DNA of 39,808 bases from Oscillospiraceae bacterium UBA3851 (GCA_002392625.1 DGHJ01000072.1:1-39808); one strand, 5' to 3'. Shown: positions 7,039 to 13,465, counted from the stretch's first letter. Program-made: numbers and translations. The notes: generated from the sequence alone by a model not told the origin.

Positions 7039-9395
7039 GAAGTAAAGACCAGCTTTTTGCCGATTACGCCGACAAGCGTCACGACCAGGCAAAAGCTAAG
7101 GACAAGCTGGAGATCAGACGGCACCTGGTCCCAGACGCCGGAGAGCCATTCCGGGTAATCGCCACCAAGCTCTACTACGGCCTGGGCCTTGTCGTTGAAA
7201 TCAGTAACAATATCGTCAAAGCCGGTAAGGAGCTTGTCCAGAAGATTAAGGAGGCCCGTAAGAAGATCGCCGAGAAACTGACCAAGCTTAGCAAAGATAC
7301 TGGTAATCAGATCGCCGATCGTACCGTTATCGCCGGAAGCCGGCGCATTCTCGTCATAGGACCGCTCCATCTTCCCGCAGCGCGTACAGGTATAGAGATC
7401 ATAAGCCTCAGCAATCTCCACATCATCCTCGTCGTATTCGGCGGCTACGTGCTCTGTAAAGCTCCAGTCGTGGCCCAGGGCATCCAGCAGCTCACTGTAG
7501 CCGGCGCCGCAAACAGAGCAGGTATAAAGAGCCAGGCCGGGCACCGTACAGGTTGGCTCCTGATCTACGCTGCGGACATATGTATGCTCATGATCGCCGT
7601 CGTCAGACTGCAGGCGCTCCTGAAGGAGCGATAGAATGCTATCCAGCCGGGAGACGCCGGTATCAAGTGCGGAAAGCTGGGACCCGATGGAATTGACCGC
7701 AGTACGTATCGAGCCGCCATAGTTGGAGTTTGGATCCACATAGTAAACATTATTAACGCTATCACAGAGATAGTAGTTATATCCGTTGGTAAGCGATATA
7801 CTGATGTAGCCGGAGGAAAGCAGTGACGCCGAACGAAGATAACGAGTGGAAGCGGTGCCGGATCGGGAAAGAGCAGATATAGACTGGCCGACGTAATCCG
7901 TATTAAAACGGGCAATCATATTGATTGCAGTATCGTAGGGAATTGGGATGGTACTGTAGGAATTACCGTTAGCGTCAGTCAGATAGCCGCAGCAATAGGC
8001 GTTGTTATTCCAAAAATTGAGATTGGAATCATCAAGCGTGACCTGAACACCGGACATGTCGACGTCGACCGACATGCTGTTAATTGCAGAGATGACATCA
8101 GAAAGCCGAGAATAGATAGAGGCAGCATATTCCTGGCCGGCCACGTACAAGTTATTTCCTTCATCACACAAATAAAAAGTGAATTCCCTTTGACTGTTGT
8201 TACTCATTCTCAAACAAACAACGCTGATATATCCTGAAGACGTCAGAGAAGCACGACGGAAGAAATACTCAGTATTGGTGTTGACGCCAGTACCGTCACG
8301 CCTCAGCAAATAGACCTGGCGACCAGGCATCACGGCATTAAGCCGAGCAACCAATGCAGTAACCGACTGATAAGGAAGCGAATACGTAGGAAAATCAGCA
8401 CCGTTGCTATCCGTCAGGTAAGAGCACATATAGTGATTCTCCGAGAGCAGATCCACGACAGTATCCAGCTGGGCAAGGTAGCCGTTGGCCGTATCAAGCC
8501 GGGAATTTGTGGTATTGACCGAGCTTTCCAGGCCGTCGATATACCCCTCCACGCCGTCCAGGTAACCTTCCAGCTGATCCACGTGACCGTCAATCGAGTT
8601 GAGACGCTGCCACGCATTATAGGCCAGATCTGAAATCGTGTATGTACTGCCGCTGACCGTCTTAATCATACGACCCTCGATCTGATCGATATAGCCCTCC
8701 ACGCCGTCCACGGACTGATATACCATACTTAGCCAAGTATTTGAACTGCTAATCTTATCCTGCAGAGCAAACAGCAGGTCCTCGACGCCATCAATATAGC
8801 CCTCGATCTGGTCCGTTTGGCTGACAAGCGTGGTAAGCCTGGAAACAGCAGAGCTCAAATATCCGTTTGCAGTAGCCAGAGTAGAATTGATAGCAGCAAG
8901 GACCGAAGAAGTAGAGTATTCAGACGAATATACATAGGCGTTAACGTAGGTGCCGGAATAATTGATCTGACGGCCAAAATGACGACCAGTATACGTAAAA
9001 GAACCGTCAAGTCGTACCTCTACGTCTGTAATCTTATAAGGCTCAGCAATACACTCAATCCAATAACCAGAAACACCCGTACCGCCAATATTCGAAGAAT
9101 AGACGATCTTGCAAGGTACGCCATTCTCCGAAAACTGGATAACAAGGTCTGAAAGAACGTCAGCGTTGACCTTCACAAGCGCACCGGAGGATGAGCCTGA
9201 ATTTCCCCAGGAAGTGCGTAGAACATAACGAGCCTCCGCAAGAGATTCCGAAGATCCGCCAGAATTAAGAATGCCAATAGCCGACAAAATGAAGGAGCCA
9301 ACTTCAAGCCAGGACGCATGAGCAACGGCAACAGACGACCCAATCATAGAAAGAGCCAGGACAAGACAAACAACAGCTTTTTTCAATCGTTTCAT
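7035..9395 (-). CDS. Inovirus adsorption (pIII-like) surface protein
   Basis: The start at 9395 is preferred because GAGG lies 9 bases upstream and the product then begins with a clean signal peptide (MKRLKKAVVCLVLALSMIGS, cut after AVAHA). The mature protein has an N-terminal domain, Asp/Glu-rich heptads with repeated 'IDGVEGYIDQIEG' phrases (about 8450-8870), two copies of a roughly 115-residue domain beginning 'CSYLTDSNG' and 'CGYLTDANG' (about 8085-8450 and 7680-8030), two CxxC segments (YTCSVCG, YTCTRCG), an amphipathic region and a C-terminal membrane helix (LVLSFCLVVTLVGVIGKK). A secreted, multi-domain, C-terminally anchored protein of this position is the host-receptor-binding tip of filamentous phages. 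At 786 residues it is large for the class. Confidence 0.8.
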   Translation of the reverse strand: MKRLKKAVVCLVLALSMIGSSVAVAHASWLEVGSFILSAIGILNSGGSSESLAEARYVLRTSWGNSGSSSGALVKVNADVLSDLVIQFSENGVPCKIVYSSNIGGTGVSGYWIECIAEPYKITDVEVRLDGSFTYTGRHFGRQINYSGTYVNAYVYSSEYSTSSVLAAINSTLATANGYLSSAVSRLTTLVSQTDQIEGYIDGVEDLLFALQDKISSSNTWLSMVYQSVDGVEGYIDQIEGRMIKTVSGSTYTISDLAYNAWQRLNSIDGHVDQLEGYLDGVEGYIDGLESSVNTTNSRLDTANGYLAQLDTVVDLLSENHYMCSYLTDSNGADFPTYSLPYQSVTALVARLNAVMPGRQVYLLRRDGTGVNTNTEYFFRRASLTSSGYISVVCLRMSNNSQREFTFYLCDEGNNLYVAGQEYAASIYSRLSDVISAINSMSVDVDMSGVQVTLDDSNLNFWNNNAYCCGYLTDANGNSYSTIPIPYDTAINMIARFNTDYVGQSISALSRSGTASTRYLRSASLLSSGYISISLTNGYNYYLCDSVNNVYYVDPNSNYGGSIRTAVNSIGSQLSALDTGVSRLDSILSLLQERLQSDDGDHEHTYVRSVDQEPTCTVPGLALYTCSVCGAGYSELLDALGHDWSFTEHVAAEYDEDDVEIAEAYDLYTCTRCGKMERSYDENAPASGDNGTIGDLITSIFAKLGQFLGDLLTGLLNLLDKLLTGFDDIVTDFNDKAQAVVELGGDYPEWLSGVWDQVPSDLQLVLSFCLVVTLVGVIGKKLVFTS

Positions 9396-9442
9396 TGAAA
9401 TCATCCTCTTTCCGTGATAAGATCAAAGCGGAGGTGTTAAAT

Positions 9443-9565
9443 ATGCATATAAACGGGATGGACATGGAAACATTTCTCTACTGGGGAATGACCTTCAGAG
9501 ACTACGTTACCCTGGCTTGTCATATCCTGGTAATCATCTGGGTCATCAGACACTGGAAGAAATGA
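9443..9565 (+). CDS. Plus-strand 40-aa membrane peptide inside the inovirus
   Basis: An ORF of 40 codons opposite to the phage late operon. GGAGGTG lies 6 bases before ATG. The product begins MHINGMDMETFLYW and has a C-terminal hydrophobic helix (YVTLACHILVIIWVIRHWKK). Its stop lies within a long inverted repeat that also contains the stop of the converging 44-aa gene. The strong ribosome binding site and membrane helix argue for a real gene; the lack of a clear promoter and of recognisable relatives limits confidence. Confidence 0.5.
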   Translation: MHINGMDMETFLYWGMTFRDYVTLACHILVIIWVIRHWKK

Positions 9566-9597
9566 CGCTACCCGGCATTACTGCCGGGTCATTTCTT
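9557..9597. terminator. Long hairpin shared by two convergent small genes
   Basis: Outer arms AAGAAATGA (9557-9565) and TCATTTCTT (9589-9597) and inner arms CCCGGCA / TGCCGGG with a TTAC loop make a long stem with one bulge. Both convergent ORFs end Lys-Lys-stop inside the outer arms. The plus strand has TCATTTCTTTG after the inner stem. It is a likely bidirectional terminator. Confidence 0.7.
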
Positions 9598-9723
9598 TGT
9601 AACACGATATCGACGCCGGCACTTCTGCAGAAGCAGCGGGAGCGTAACACAAGCGAAGATGTGATACATCATCTTCAGCCAATACCAGCACGGCCGGACA
9701 TAACGACGCAGCACACGGATCAT
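9589..9723 (-). CDS. Small inovirus membrane protein (44 aa)
   Basis: A 44-codon ORF whose ATG overlaps the stop of the upstream 95-aa gene (ATGA) and is preceded by GGGGAGGAT 6-8 bases upstream. The product begins MIRVLRRYVRPCWYWLKMMY, has a short hydrophobic stretch (IFACVTLPLLL) and ends with a very basic tail (RRRYRVTKK). It is translationally coupled and therefore probably real. Its place between coat-type genes and the adsorption gene suggests a virion or assembly role. Confidence 0.6.
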   Translation of the reverse strand: MIRVLRRYVRPCWYWLKMMYHIFACVTLPLLLQKCRRRYRVTKK

Positions 9724-10007
9724 GTCTGATCCTCCCCTACCTGCTGGAACATCTTACAGGGAGCCGGCATCTGCAAAGCTGCCGGACACTTGCCGAAGGT
9801 GGCACATTCAGAGCAGCGATCCTCGACGCGCTCACCCTTAATCAGGGTGGGCGCCTTCTTTTTGCTCTTCTGAACGACCGCAGCGAACTTCTGAGGGAAA
9901 AGAAAACGCAAAAGCCGGGTGATCACCCAGGTCATAAGAGCCAGGAGAACAACCAGCAGAAACAGGAATACGACAACGATAACGGCGGTAACGAGAAACT
10001 GAATCAT
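9720..10007 (-). CDS. Inovirus membrane protein with Cys-rich tail
   Basis: A 95-residue protein with an N-terminal membrane helix (about 2-30, very Val/Leu-rich), a basic linker (VQKSKKKAPTLIKGERVE) and a C-terminal cluster of four Cys (DRCSECATFGKCPAALQMPAPC). No family is recognised. The Cys pattern could bind a metal or form disulphides. It sits between a coat-type protein and the coupled 44-aa gene in the late operon. Confidence 0.7.
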   Translation of the reverse strand: MIQFLVTAVIVVVFLFLLVVLLALMTWVITRLLRFLFPQKFAAVVQKSKKKAPTLIKGERVEDRCSECATFGKCPAALQMPAPCKMFQQVGEDQT

Positions 10008-10017
10008 GGTATATACC

Positions 10018-10215
10018 TCACATCATAGATTTTGTACCCTTCACAAGATGGGCAAAGAAGCAGAATACGAACCAGATCAGAAGCAGATACAGGAAGCATC
10101 TGAAGAAGTCAGGAGCTGCCGAGCCGAAAAACGAAGCAAAGGTATCACGAATGATGCCGCCGATACAGCCGAAAACCCAGCTAAACGTAGCCGAATGAGT
10201 AGTTTCATACCACAT
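10018..10215 (-). CDS. Small inovirus membrane protein (65 aa)
   Basis: The start is set at 10215 because GGAGG lies 8 bases before ATG; an in-frame start at 10230 would lie before this site. The product begins MWYETTHSATFSWVFGCIGG and ends in a strongly hydrophobic helix (CFLYLLLIWFVFCFFAHLV) with a basic tail. It follows the candidate major coat gene by about 60 bases. A minor coat or membrane assembly role is inferred from position. Confidence 0.65.
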   Translation of the reverse strand: MWYETTHSATFSWVFGCIGGIIRDTFASFFGSAAPDFFRCFLYLLLIWFVFCFFAHLVKGTKSMM

Positions 10216-10273
10216 AGTTAAAACCTCCATAGATTGAAAGGGAGACGCGGGAGACCCGCGCCTCCCTTCTCCG

Positions 10274-10441
10274 TCAGTGGGCCGCCTTACGCGCCTTGCG
10301 GAACATACGGAAGCCGACGCCGACGATGGCCACGCCCAGGAAAAAGGTCAACAGCGGATTGGCCGTCATCACGGACCACACCGTGCTGATCGCGCTGGTG
10401 ATCACACTGGAAGCACCAGACAGCAGGCTGGCGACAGTCAC
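10274..10441 (-). CDS. Candidate inovirus major coat protein
   Basis: The frame encodes about 55-60 residues with the classic filamentous coat layout: an N-terminal amphipathic helix rich in Ser/Ala (SLLSGASSVITSAISTVWSV), a membrane helix (LLTFFLGVAIVGVGF) and a basic C-terminus (FRKARKAAH) that would contact DNA. No ATG exists at the right place. GTG at 10441 gives 55 residues, but the strong GGGAGGGG site lies about 18 bases upstream. With that site the initiation triplet would be near 10456, where the frame reads AAC GTT CAG. There is no signal peptide, as in several Gram-positive inoviruses. It lies directly downstream of the tRNA-like gene. Confidence 0.7.
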   Translation of the reverse strand: MTVASLLSGASSVITSAISTVWSVMTANPLLTFFLGVAIVGVGFRMFRKARKAAH

Positions 10442-10480
10442 CTCAGTAGTCTGAACGTTCCCCTCCCTTCTAAAAATTTT

Positions 10481-10554
10481 TGGTTGCGGGATCTGGATTC
10501 GAACCAGAATCTATGGCGTCAGAAGCCGTCGTGTTACCTCTACACTATCCCGCT
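10481..10554 (-). tRNA. tRNA-Gln (CTG anticodon), phage-encoded
   Basis: Read on the minus strand it folds as a full class I tRNA with encoded CCA. The acceptor is AGCGGGA / TCCCGCA with an unpaired A1-A72; T8 and A9 follow. The D stem is GTGT / ACAC with GG in the loop. The anticodon arm is ACGGC, TTCTGAC loop, GCCAT with one C-A mismatch, giving anticodon CTG (reads CAG, Gln). The variable loop is AGAT, and the T arm is TCTGG, TTCGAAT, CCAGA. The discriminator A73 is followed by CCA at 10483-10481. A weak or open 1-72 pair is a known glutaminyl-tRNA identity feature. It lies between the RHH-like gene and the coat gene, 5' end 71 bases from the upstream stop. Confidence 0.85.
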
Positions 10555-10555
10555 A

Positions 10556-10620
10556 TGTAACACGCTGCAGAGCTGCAGCTGGCGACGGTCAGCGCCGCAG
10601 CGTGATAGCCTTGTGTTACA
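10556..10620. repeat. Intergenic inverted repeat upstream of the tRNA
   Basis: Outer arms TGTAACAC (10557 region) and GTGTTACA (10613-10620), and inner arms CACGCTGC / GCAGCGTG, enclose a core with GCAGAGCTGC. It abuts the 5' end of the tRNA and follows the stop of the RHH-like gene. It may be a terminator without T-run, a processing site or a structure in packaged single-stranded DNA. Confidence 0.6.
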
Positions 10621-10625
10621 GGACG

Positions 10626-10937
10626 TCAAAACTCAACATCTTCCAGAGCATCAAGATCATCCAGAGTGTCCATGATAAACTTGAGCTTAGACGTCAACTG
10701 AATGGATGCATGATGCAGCTCCTCATAATTCTGGTGGAGAGTGAGTAAAAGCACCTTCTTGCTGCTGATTTTTCTATCCAGCTCCTGGATCTCTTTTTCC
10801 TTCTGCGGAGCCAGCATATAGCAGTTATAGACCAGGCGCTCAAACTTTGCGCTGAAGGTCTCCCCTACCTGCTGGTTAATGAGGTCCTCCAGTTCCTCAG
10901 AGAAACGCATGGAACGTATCTTTGTTTTACGGGCCAT
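10626..10937 (-). CDS. RHH-like/coiled-coil small protein
   Basis: A 103-residue protein. The first 40 residues (MARKTKIRSMRFSEELEDLI and following) look like a ribbon-helix-helix DNA-binding fold: basic strand then two helices. The rest is a predicted coiled coil (KEKEIQELDRKISSKKVLLL). It follows the replication gene after a 33-base gap. A role in copy control, early/late switching or as a single-strand DNA binding analogue is possible; none is demonstrated. The fold assignment is a pattern judgement. Confidence 0.6.
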   Translation of the reverse strand: MARKTKIRSMRFSEELEDLINQQVGETFSAKFERLVYNCYMLAPQKEKEIQELDRKISSKKVLLLTLHQNYEELHHASIQLTSKLKFIMDTLDDLDALEDVEF

Positions 10938-10970
10938 AGATTAAACCTCCTAAAATGTAAAGCGAAAATA

Positions 10971-11978
10971 CTACACAGCCGTGACAGCCAAACGGGAAGA
11001 ATTGTAATCCGATATTAAAAGCTTCTGCTTGTCCGATAATCGGCTATAACTGTCCTGGGCAAGCTGGAACAAATGCCCCCAACCCATAGTTTTAAGAATA
11101 ATAGCAAGGCTGGGACCCACCTGATCAGACACCCAATTATTGATATGCTCCACGGAATGCTGGATCACCTTCCGGGCCACAAGCTCAACGGCTCCCAGCT
11201 CGTCAACGAATTCCTGCCACCAGGAGCAGACAGAACACCGGGAAATATTGCAGTCATCACGCTCAATGAAAGAAAAACGATCATTCATGACCTGAGACGC
11301 CAGACAGCCAATACAGGCGGAATTGACAGCCTCGCCAACAAAAGCGTTGCTGTTGTTCGACCGAAGGACAATTTCAACGCGAATCCAATGATCAGATATG
11401 CCCTGTTCTAGGCCCTTGTCATAGATACGAACGCGGAAATTAGAGGACGGAGCGCCCAGATAAACAGTAGCACCGTCACGCTTTGCGCCATTCATAGAAA
11501 ATACGACCTGACGCCGGGCCATACGGCTATTGATATCATTAGCCGTCGTCTTCGAAATAATCTCATCCATATCCAAAATACCGGAACGATCATCACACGC
11601 GATATCCAGGCGCGTCACATTCGCGCCGGGATCAGACGCCAGAAGCTGAAAAAGAACAGGAAAAGCAATACTCTCCATGCCCTGCTTGTCACGAGCACCC
11701 GGAAACGTAAGCTTTGACATAGTCTCAAAGGACCGGCAGCCGTTGCCGGACATACTAACACAGACACCCATATCATGGAAATACTCATTCTCACGGCCTG
11801 AATAACAAACGCAGATATCAGAGAAACACTTCATCTTCTCATATCCCAGGAGGCCATATCCAGGATCCTGAAACAAATCGGGATCCATTCCGAGATATTC
11901 AGAAATGACTTCATTCGGATTTTCCCGCTGCACGGTAAAAGTCAACCAGTCAATGCTGACTTCAACTTTGCTATTCAT
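10971..11978 (-). CDS. Rep_trans-type phage replication initiator
   Basis: A 335-residue replication initiation protein of the Rep_trans (RstA/pII-like) family, which nicks one strand at the origin to begin rolling-circle replication. Family hallmarks are visible: SIDWLTFTV near the N-terminus, VTRLDIACDD (121-130) with the acidic metal-binding residues, the strand TVYLGA followed by FRVRIYDKGLEQG (181-193) containing the expected Tyr, and WIRVEIVLR (198-206). AGGAGG lies about 8 bases upstream of ATG. A hairpin-rich 171-base leader precedes it and is a candidate origin. Confidence 0.85.
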   Translation of the reverse strand: MNSKVEVSIDWLTFTVQRENPNEVISEYLGMDPDLFQDPGYGLLGYEKMKCFSDICVCYSGRENEYFHDMGVCVSMSGNGCRSFETMSKLTFPGARDKQGMESIAFPVLFQLLASDPGANVTRLDIACDDRSGILDMDEIISKTTANDINSRMARRQVVFSMNGAKRDGATVYLGAPSSNFRVRIYDKGLEQGISDHWIRVEIVLRSNNSNAFVGEAVNSACIGCLASQVMNDRFSFIERDDCNISRCSVCSWWQEFVDELGAVELVARKVIQHSVEHINNWVSDQVGPSLAIILKTMGWGHLFQLAQDSYSRLSDKQKLLISDYNSSRLAVTAV

Positions 11979-12154
11979 GCCAATTCCTCCTGTTTGTAAT
12001 GAGTACCCCCGTGATTACTGACGGGGGTCCGGGAGAGGATAAATCCCCTCCCGGTTTTAATAGAAACAAAACATCTGCTTATCCTCACGACAATCAGAAG
12101 CGTAATACAAATCAGTTAACCAGGATCGATCATGGATAAATGATTTGTATTACG
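11979..12154. other. Structured intergenic region before rep, candidate origin
   Basis: Three hairpins stand in a row: ACCCCCGT / ACGGGGGT (12005-12028), CCGGGAG with GGAT / ATCC and CTCCCGG (12029-12054), and a 14-bp perfect inverted repeat CGTAATACAAATCA / TGATTTGTATTACG (12101-12154) with a 26-base loop. The last overlaps the stop of the upstream gene. Rolling-circle origins are often hairpins near the initiator gene; this is an inference. No coding sequence is seen here. Confidence 0.5.
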
Positions 12155-12446
12155 AAAGCGATCGGAAATCAAAGGGAATATCATACGCCTTCAGGATCTT
12201 ACGCAGCTCCCGGAGATCATCCAGGGCCTCCTGGTACTTCACATGCAGCGTCGACCAGGAATAGATATCCTGCTGGAGCTTCTTGATATGATCCCGTAGC
12301 GCATTGTTCTCATCGATCAGGGAATCAATATCAGCAGCATTGCGCATGTGAATGACGATATGCTGCGCGTTTGCCGGAACGACTGAATACCAAAACTTTC
12401 CCAGATCATGACGCCCGTCGTCAGTCAAATCAAGCTCAATGCTCAT
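12150..12446 (-). CDS. Early inovirus protein, coiled-coil, unknown function
   Basis: A 98-residue acidic protein. The first half begins MSIELDLTDDGRHDLGKFWY; the second half is a heptad-like coiled coil (LIDENNALRDHIKKLQQDIY). No known family is recognised. Its ATG overlaps the end of the 12436-12684 gene, so it is coupled to the early operon, and its stop lies in a long inverted repeat before rep. Confidence 0.6.
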   Translation of the reverse strand: MSIELDLTDDGRHDLGKFWYSVVPANAQHIVIHMRNAADIDSLIDENNALRDHIKKLQQDIYSWSTLHVKYQEALDDLRELRKILKAYDIPFDFRSLS

Positions 12447-12684
12447 TGCATTCTTCTCCCCTAAACCACGAATTTAAACGATTAATCTTTTCCGTATCGA
12501 ACGGAATATAGAAGCCTTTGCGAAGATTTGCATACATTGAGCGATGATTCAAACCAGAGCAAAAAACATTGCACATCTCAAGGCTTTCAAATCTGCGAGA
12601 GCAAAGGCATCTATCCCAATAAGGTTCAACAATACTGCCAGATGCTCTAAACCGATATCGAACCGCCCATCTACCCTTATTCAT
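12436..12684 (-). CDS. Early inovirus small basic Cys-containing protein
   Basis: An 82-residue basic protein with several Cys and aromatic residues (YWDRCLCSRRFESLEMCNVF) and a C-terminal CNEH. It may be a small nucleic-acid-binding protein. No family is recognised. Its ATG overlaps the stop of the preceding gene and its own end overlaps the next start, a fully coupled early operon. Confidence 0.6.
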   Translation of the reverse strand: MNKGRWAVRYRFRASGSIVEPYWDRCLCSRRFESLEMCNVFCSGLNHRSMYANLRKGFYIPFDTEKINRLNSWFRGEECNEH

Positions 12685-12961
12685 CCAGAGCCACCATAGT
12701 CACACGTTTGCGGTCGTCAAAGAAGAGTTTGATCTTATCGCCGGGAACAAATCCCTGGGCGAGAACATCTGCATTGATGCAGCTCTTCTTCTCTGCTTTC
12801 CAGCCGGTCCCCTCGTAATCATCAGATTTAAAAGAGCTGCAACGACTGACGACGTAAAGATTGTGATAGGGTCTCTTTTGACCGTTCTGCTTAAAATTGC
12901 CATGGGCCTCGCCCATGTAGGTATACCCCTCATAATTAGGATCGATCTTGATAATGTCCAT
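12677..12961 (-). CDS. First early inovirus gene, possible ssDNA-binding protein
   Basis: A 94-residue protein. AAAGGAG lies 8 bases before the ATG. The sequence is beta-rich with alternating aromatic and basic residues (KRPYHNLYVVSRCSSF) and a C-terminal strand (GDKIKLFFDDRKRVTMVAL). Size, composition and place beside the replication gene would suit a single-strand DNA-binding pV analogue, but no family motif proves it. It is the first gene after the early promoter and operators. Confidence 0.6.
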   Translation of the reverse strand: MDIIKIDPNYEGYTYMGEAHGNFKQNGQKRPYHNLYVVSRCSSFKSDDYEGTGWKAEKKSCINADVLAQGFVPGDKIKLFFDDRKRVTMVALDE

Positions 12962-12999
12962 GTAGGACTCCTTTCTAGCCTCTAGGGCCTAATAAGTTT

Positions 13000-13015
13000 G
13001 TATCATATTTGATAC
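13000..13015. promoter_or_regulatory. Palindromic operator 1
   Basis: The 16-bp palindrome GTATCATATTTGATAC lies just downstream of the predicted early start site. It shares the 14-base core TATCATATTTGATA with a second copy at 13055-13068. It is a probable binding site for the adjacent repressor. Confidence 0.75.
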
Positions 13016-13025
13016 ATCTAAATTA

Positions 13026-13054
13026 AAAATAAAGCATGTAGTCCATAATGTCAA
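13026..13054 (-). promoter_or_regulatory. Early promoter of the inovirus
   Basis: On the minus strand a perfect TTGACA (13054-13049), 17-base spacer and TATTTT (13031-13026) drive the early genes that begin at 12961. The two operators flank it, one abutting the -35 and the other near the start point. Confidence 0.75.
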
Positions 13055-13068
13055 TATCATATTTGATA
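13055..13068. promoter_or_regulatory. Palindromic operator 2
   Basis: A second identical 14-base core TATCATATTTGATA abuts the -35 of the early promoter and lies just before the ribosome binding site of the repressor. Occupancy could repress early genes and adjust the repressor's own synthesis. Confidence 0.75.
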
Positions 13069-13086
13069 CAGAAAGGAAAAAAGTTC

Positions 13087-13314
13087 ATGGATTACATACA
13101 AGCTATGATTGATACAAGACACGACAACGAGGAAACCCAAACAGAACTTGCAAAAGCCCTCAAATGGAGTAGACCACAAATTGCAAGATACGAAACAAGA
13201 AAAAGTGTTCCATCAATAGACTACTTAATGGCATTTTGTCTTCATTACCAAATATCAGCAGATTACCTTTTGGGACTTCCAAAGTCTTGTAAAAATCCTA
13301 GAGAAAGGAGATAA
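13087..13314 (+). CDS. XRE-family phage repressor
   Basis: A 75-residue helix-turn-helix protein (MDYIQAMIDTRHDNEETQTE onward). The HTH is visible in TELAKALKWSRPQIARYETR, followed by SVPSIDYLMAFCLHYQISAD and the typical ending YLLGL. GAAAGG precedes the ATG at 13087; an upstream ATG at 13048 overlaps operator 2 and is less likely. It is AT-rich compared with its surroundings. It is divergent from the early operon, with two operators between, the arrangement of a lysogeny repressor controlling inovirus replication. Confidence 0.85.
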   Translation: MDYIQAMIDTRHDNEETQTELAKALKWSRPQIARYETRKSVPSIDYLMAFCLHYQISADYLLGLPKSCKNPRERR

Positions 13315-13318
13315 TAGC

Positions 13319-13390
13319 TTGGTAGAAGGAATTATTTTTGGAATTATTATAATTATTCTCGCAACCTTATCAAAGAAAATTGTACCCTAA
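13319..13390 (+). CDS. Tiny membrane peptide downstream of the repressor
   Basis: A TTG-initiated 23-codon ORF starts 4 bases after the repressor stop. AAAGGAG lies about 8 bases upstream, inside the repressor's end. The product is VEGIIFGIIIIILATLSKK plus a short end, almost all membrane helix. It could be a small coupled membrane protein (superinfection exclusion or toxin-like) or a chance ORF in AT-rich DNA. Confidence 0.4.
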   Translation: MVEGIIFGIIIIILATLSKKIVP

Positions 13391-13415
13391 ATCCCTTTAA
13401 TACCAACGGTTTTCA

Positions 13416-13464
13416 CGATCGCACCTGGTTGGAGTTTCGCCGGCTTGCGAGCCGGCGGCGATCG
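13416..13464. repeat. Nested hairpin near the right attachment site
   Basis: Outer arms CGATCGC (13416-13422) and GCGATCG (13458-13464) enclose a perfect inner hairpin CGCCGGCT / AGCCGGCG with loop TGCG. It stands in non-coding phage DNA between the repressor transcript and the attachment site. It may be a packaging signal or second-strand origin; this is a guess. Confidence 0.55.
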
Positions 13465-13465
13465 C

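Noticed and set aside
7680..8450. Possible diversity-generating retroelement target in the adsorption protein
   Set aside because: The two domain copies differ at all codon positions, and no reverse transcriptase or adenine-specific template pair is visible.
10481..10554. tRNA as a remnant attachment site
   Set aside because: It lies deep inside the phage, is complete with CCA, and the phage ends are clearly marked by the 23-bp repeats instead.
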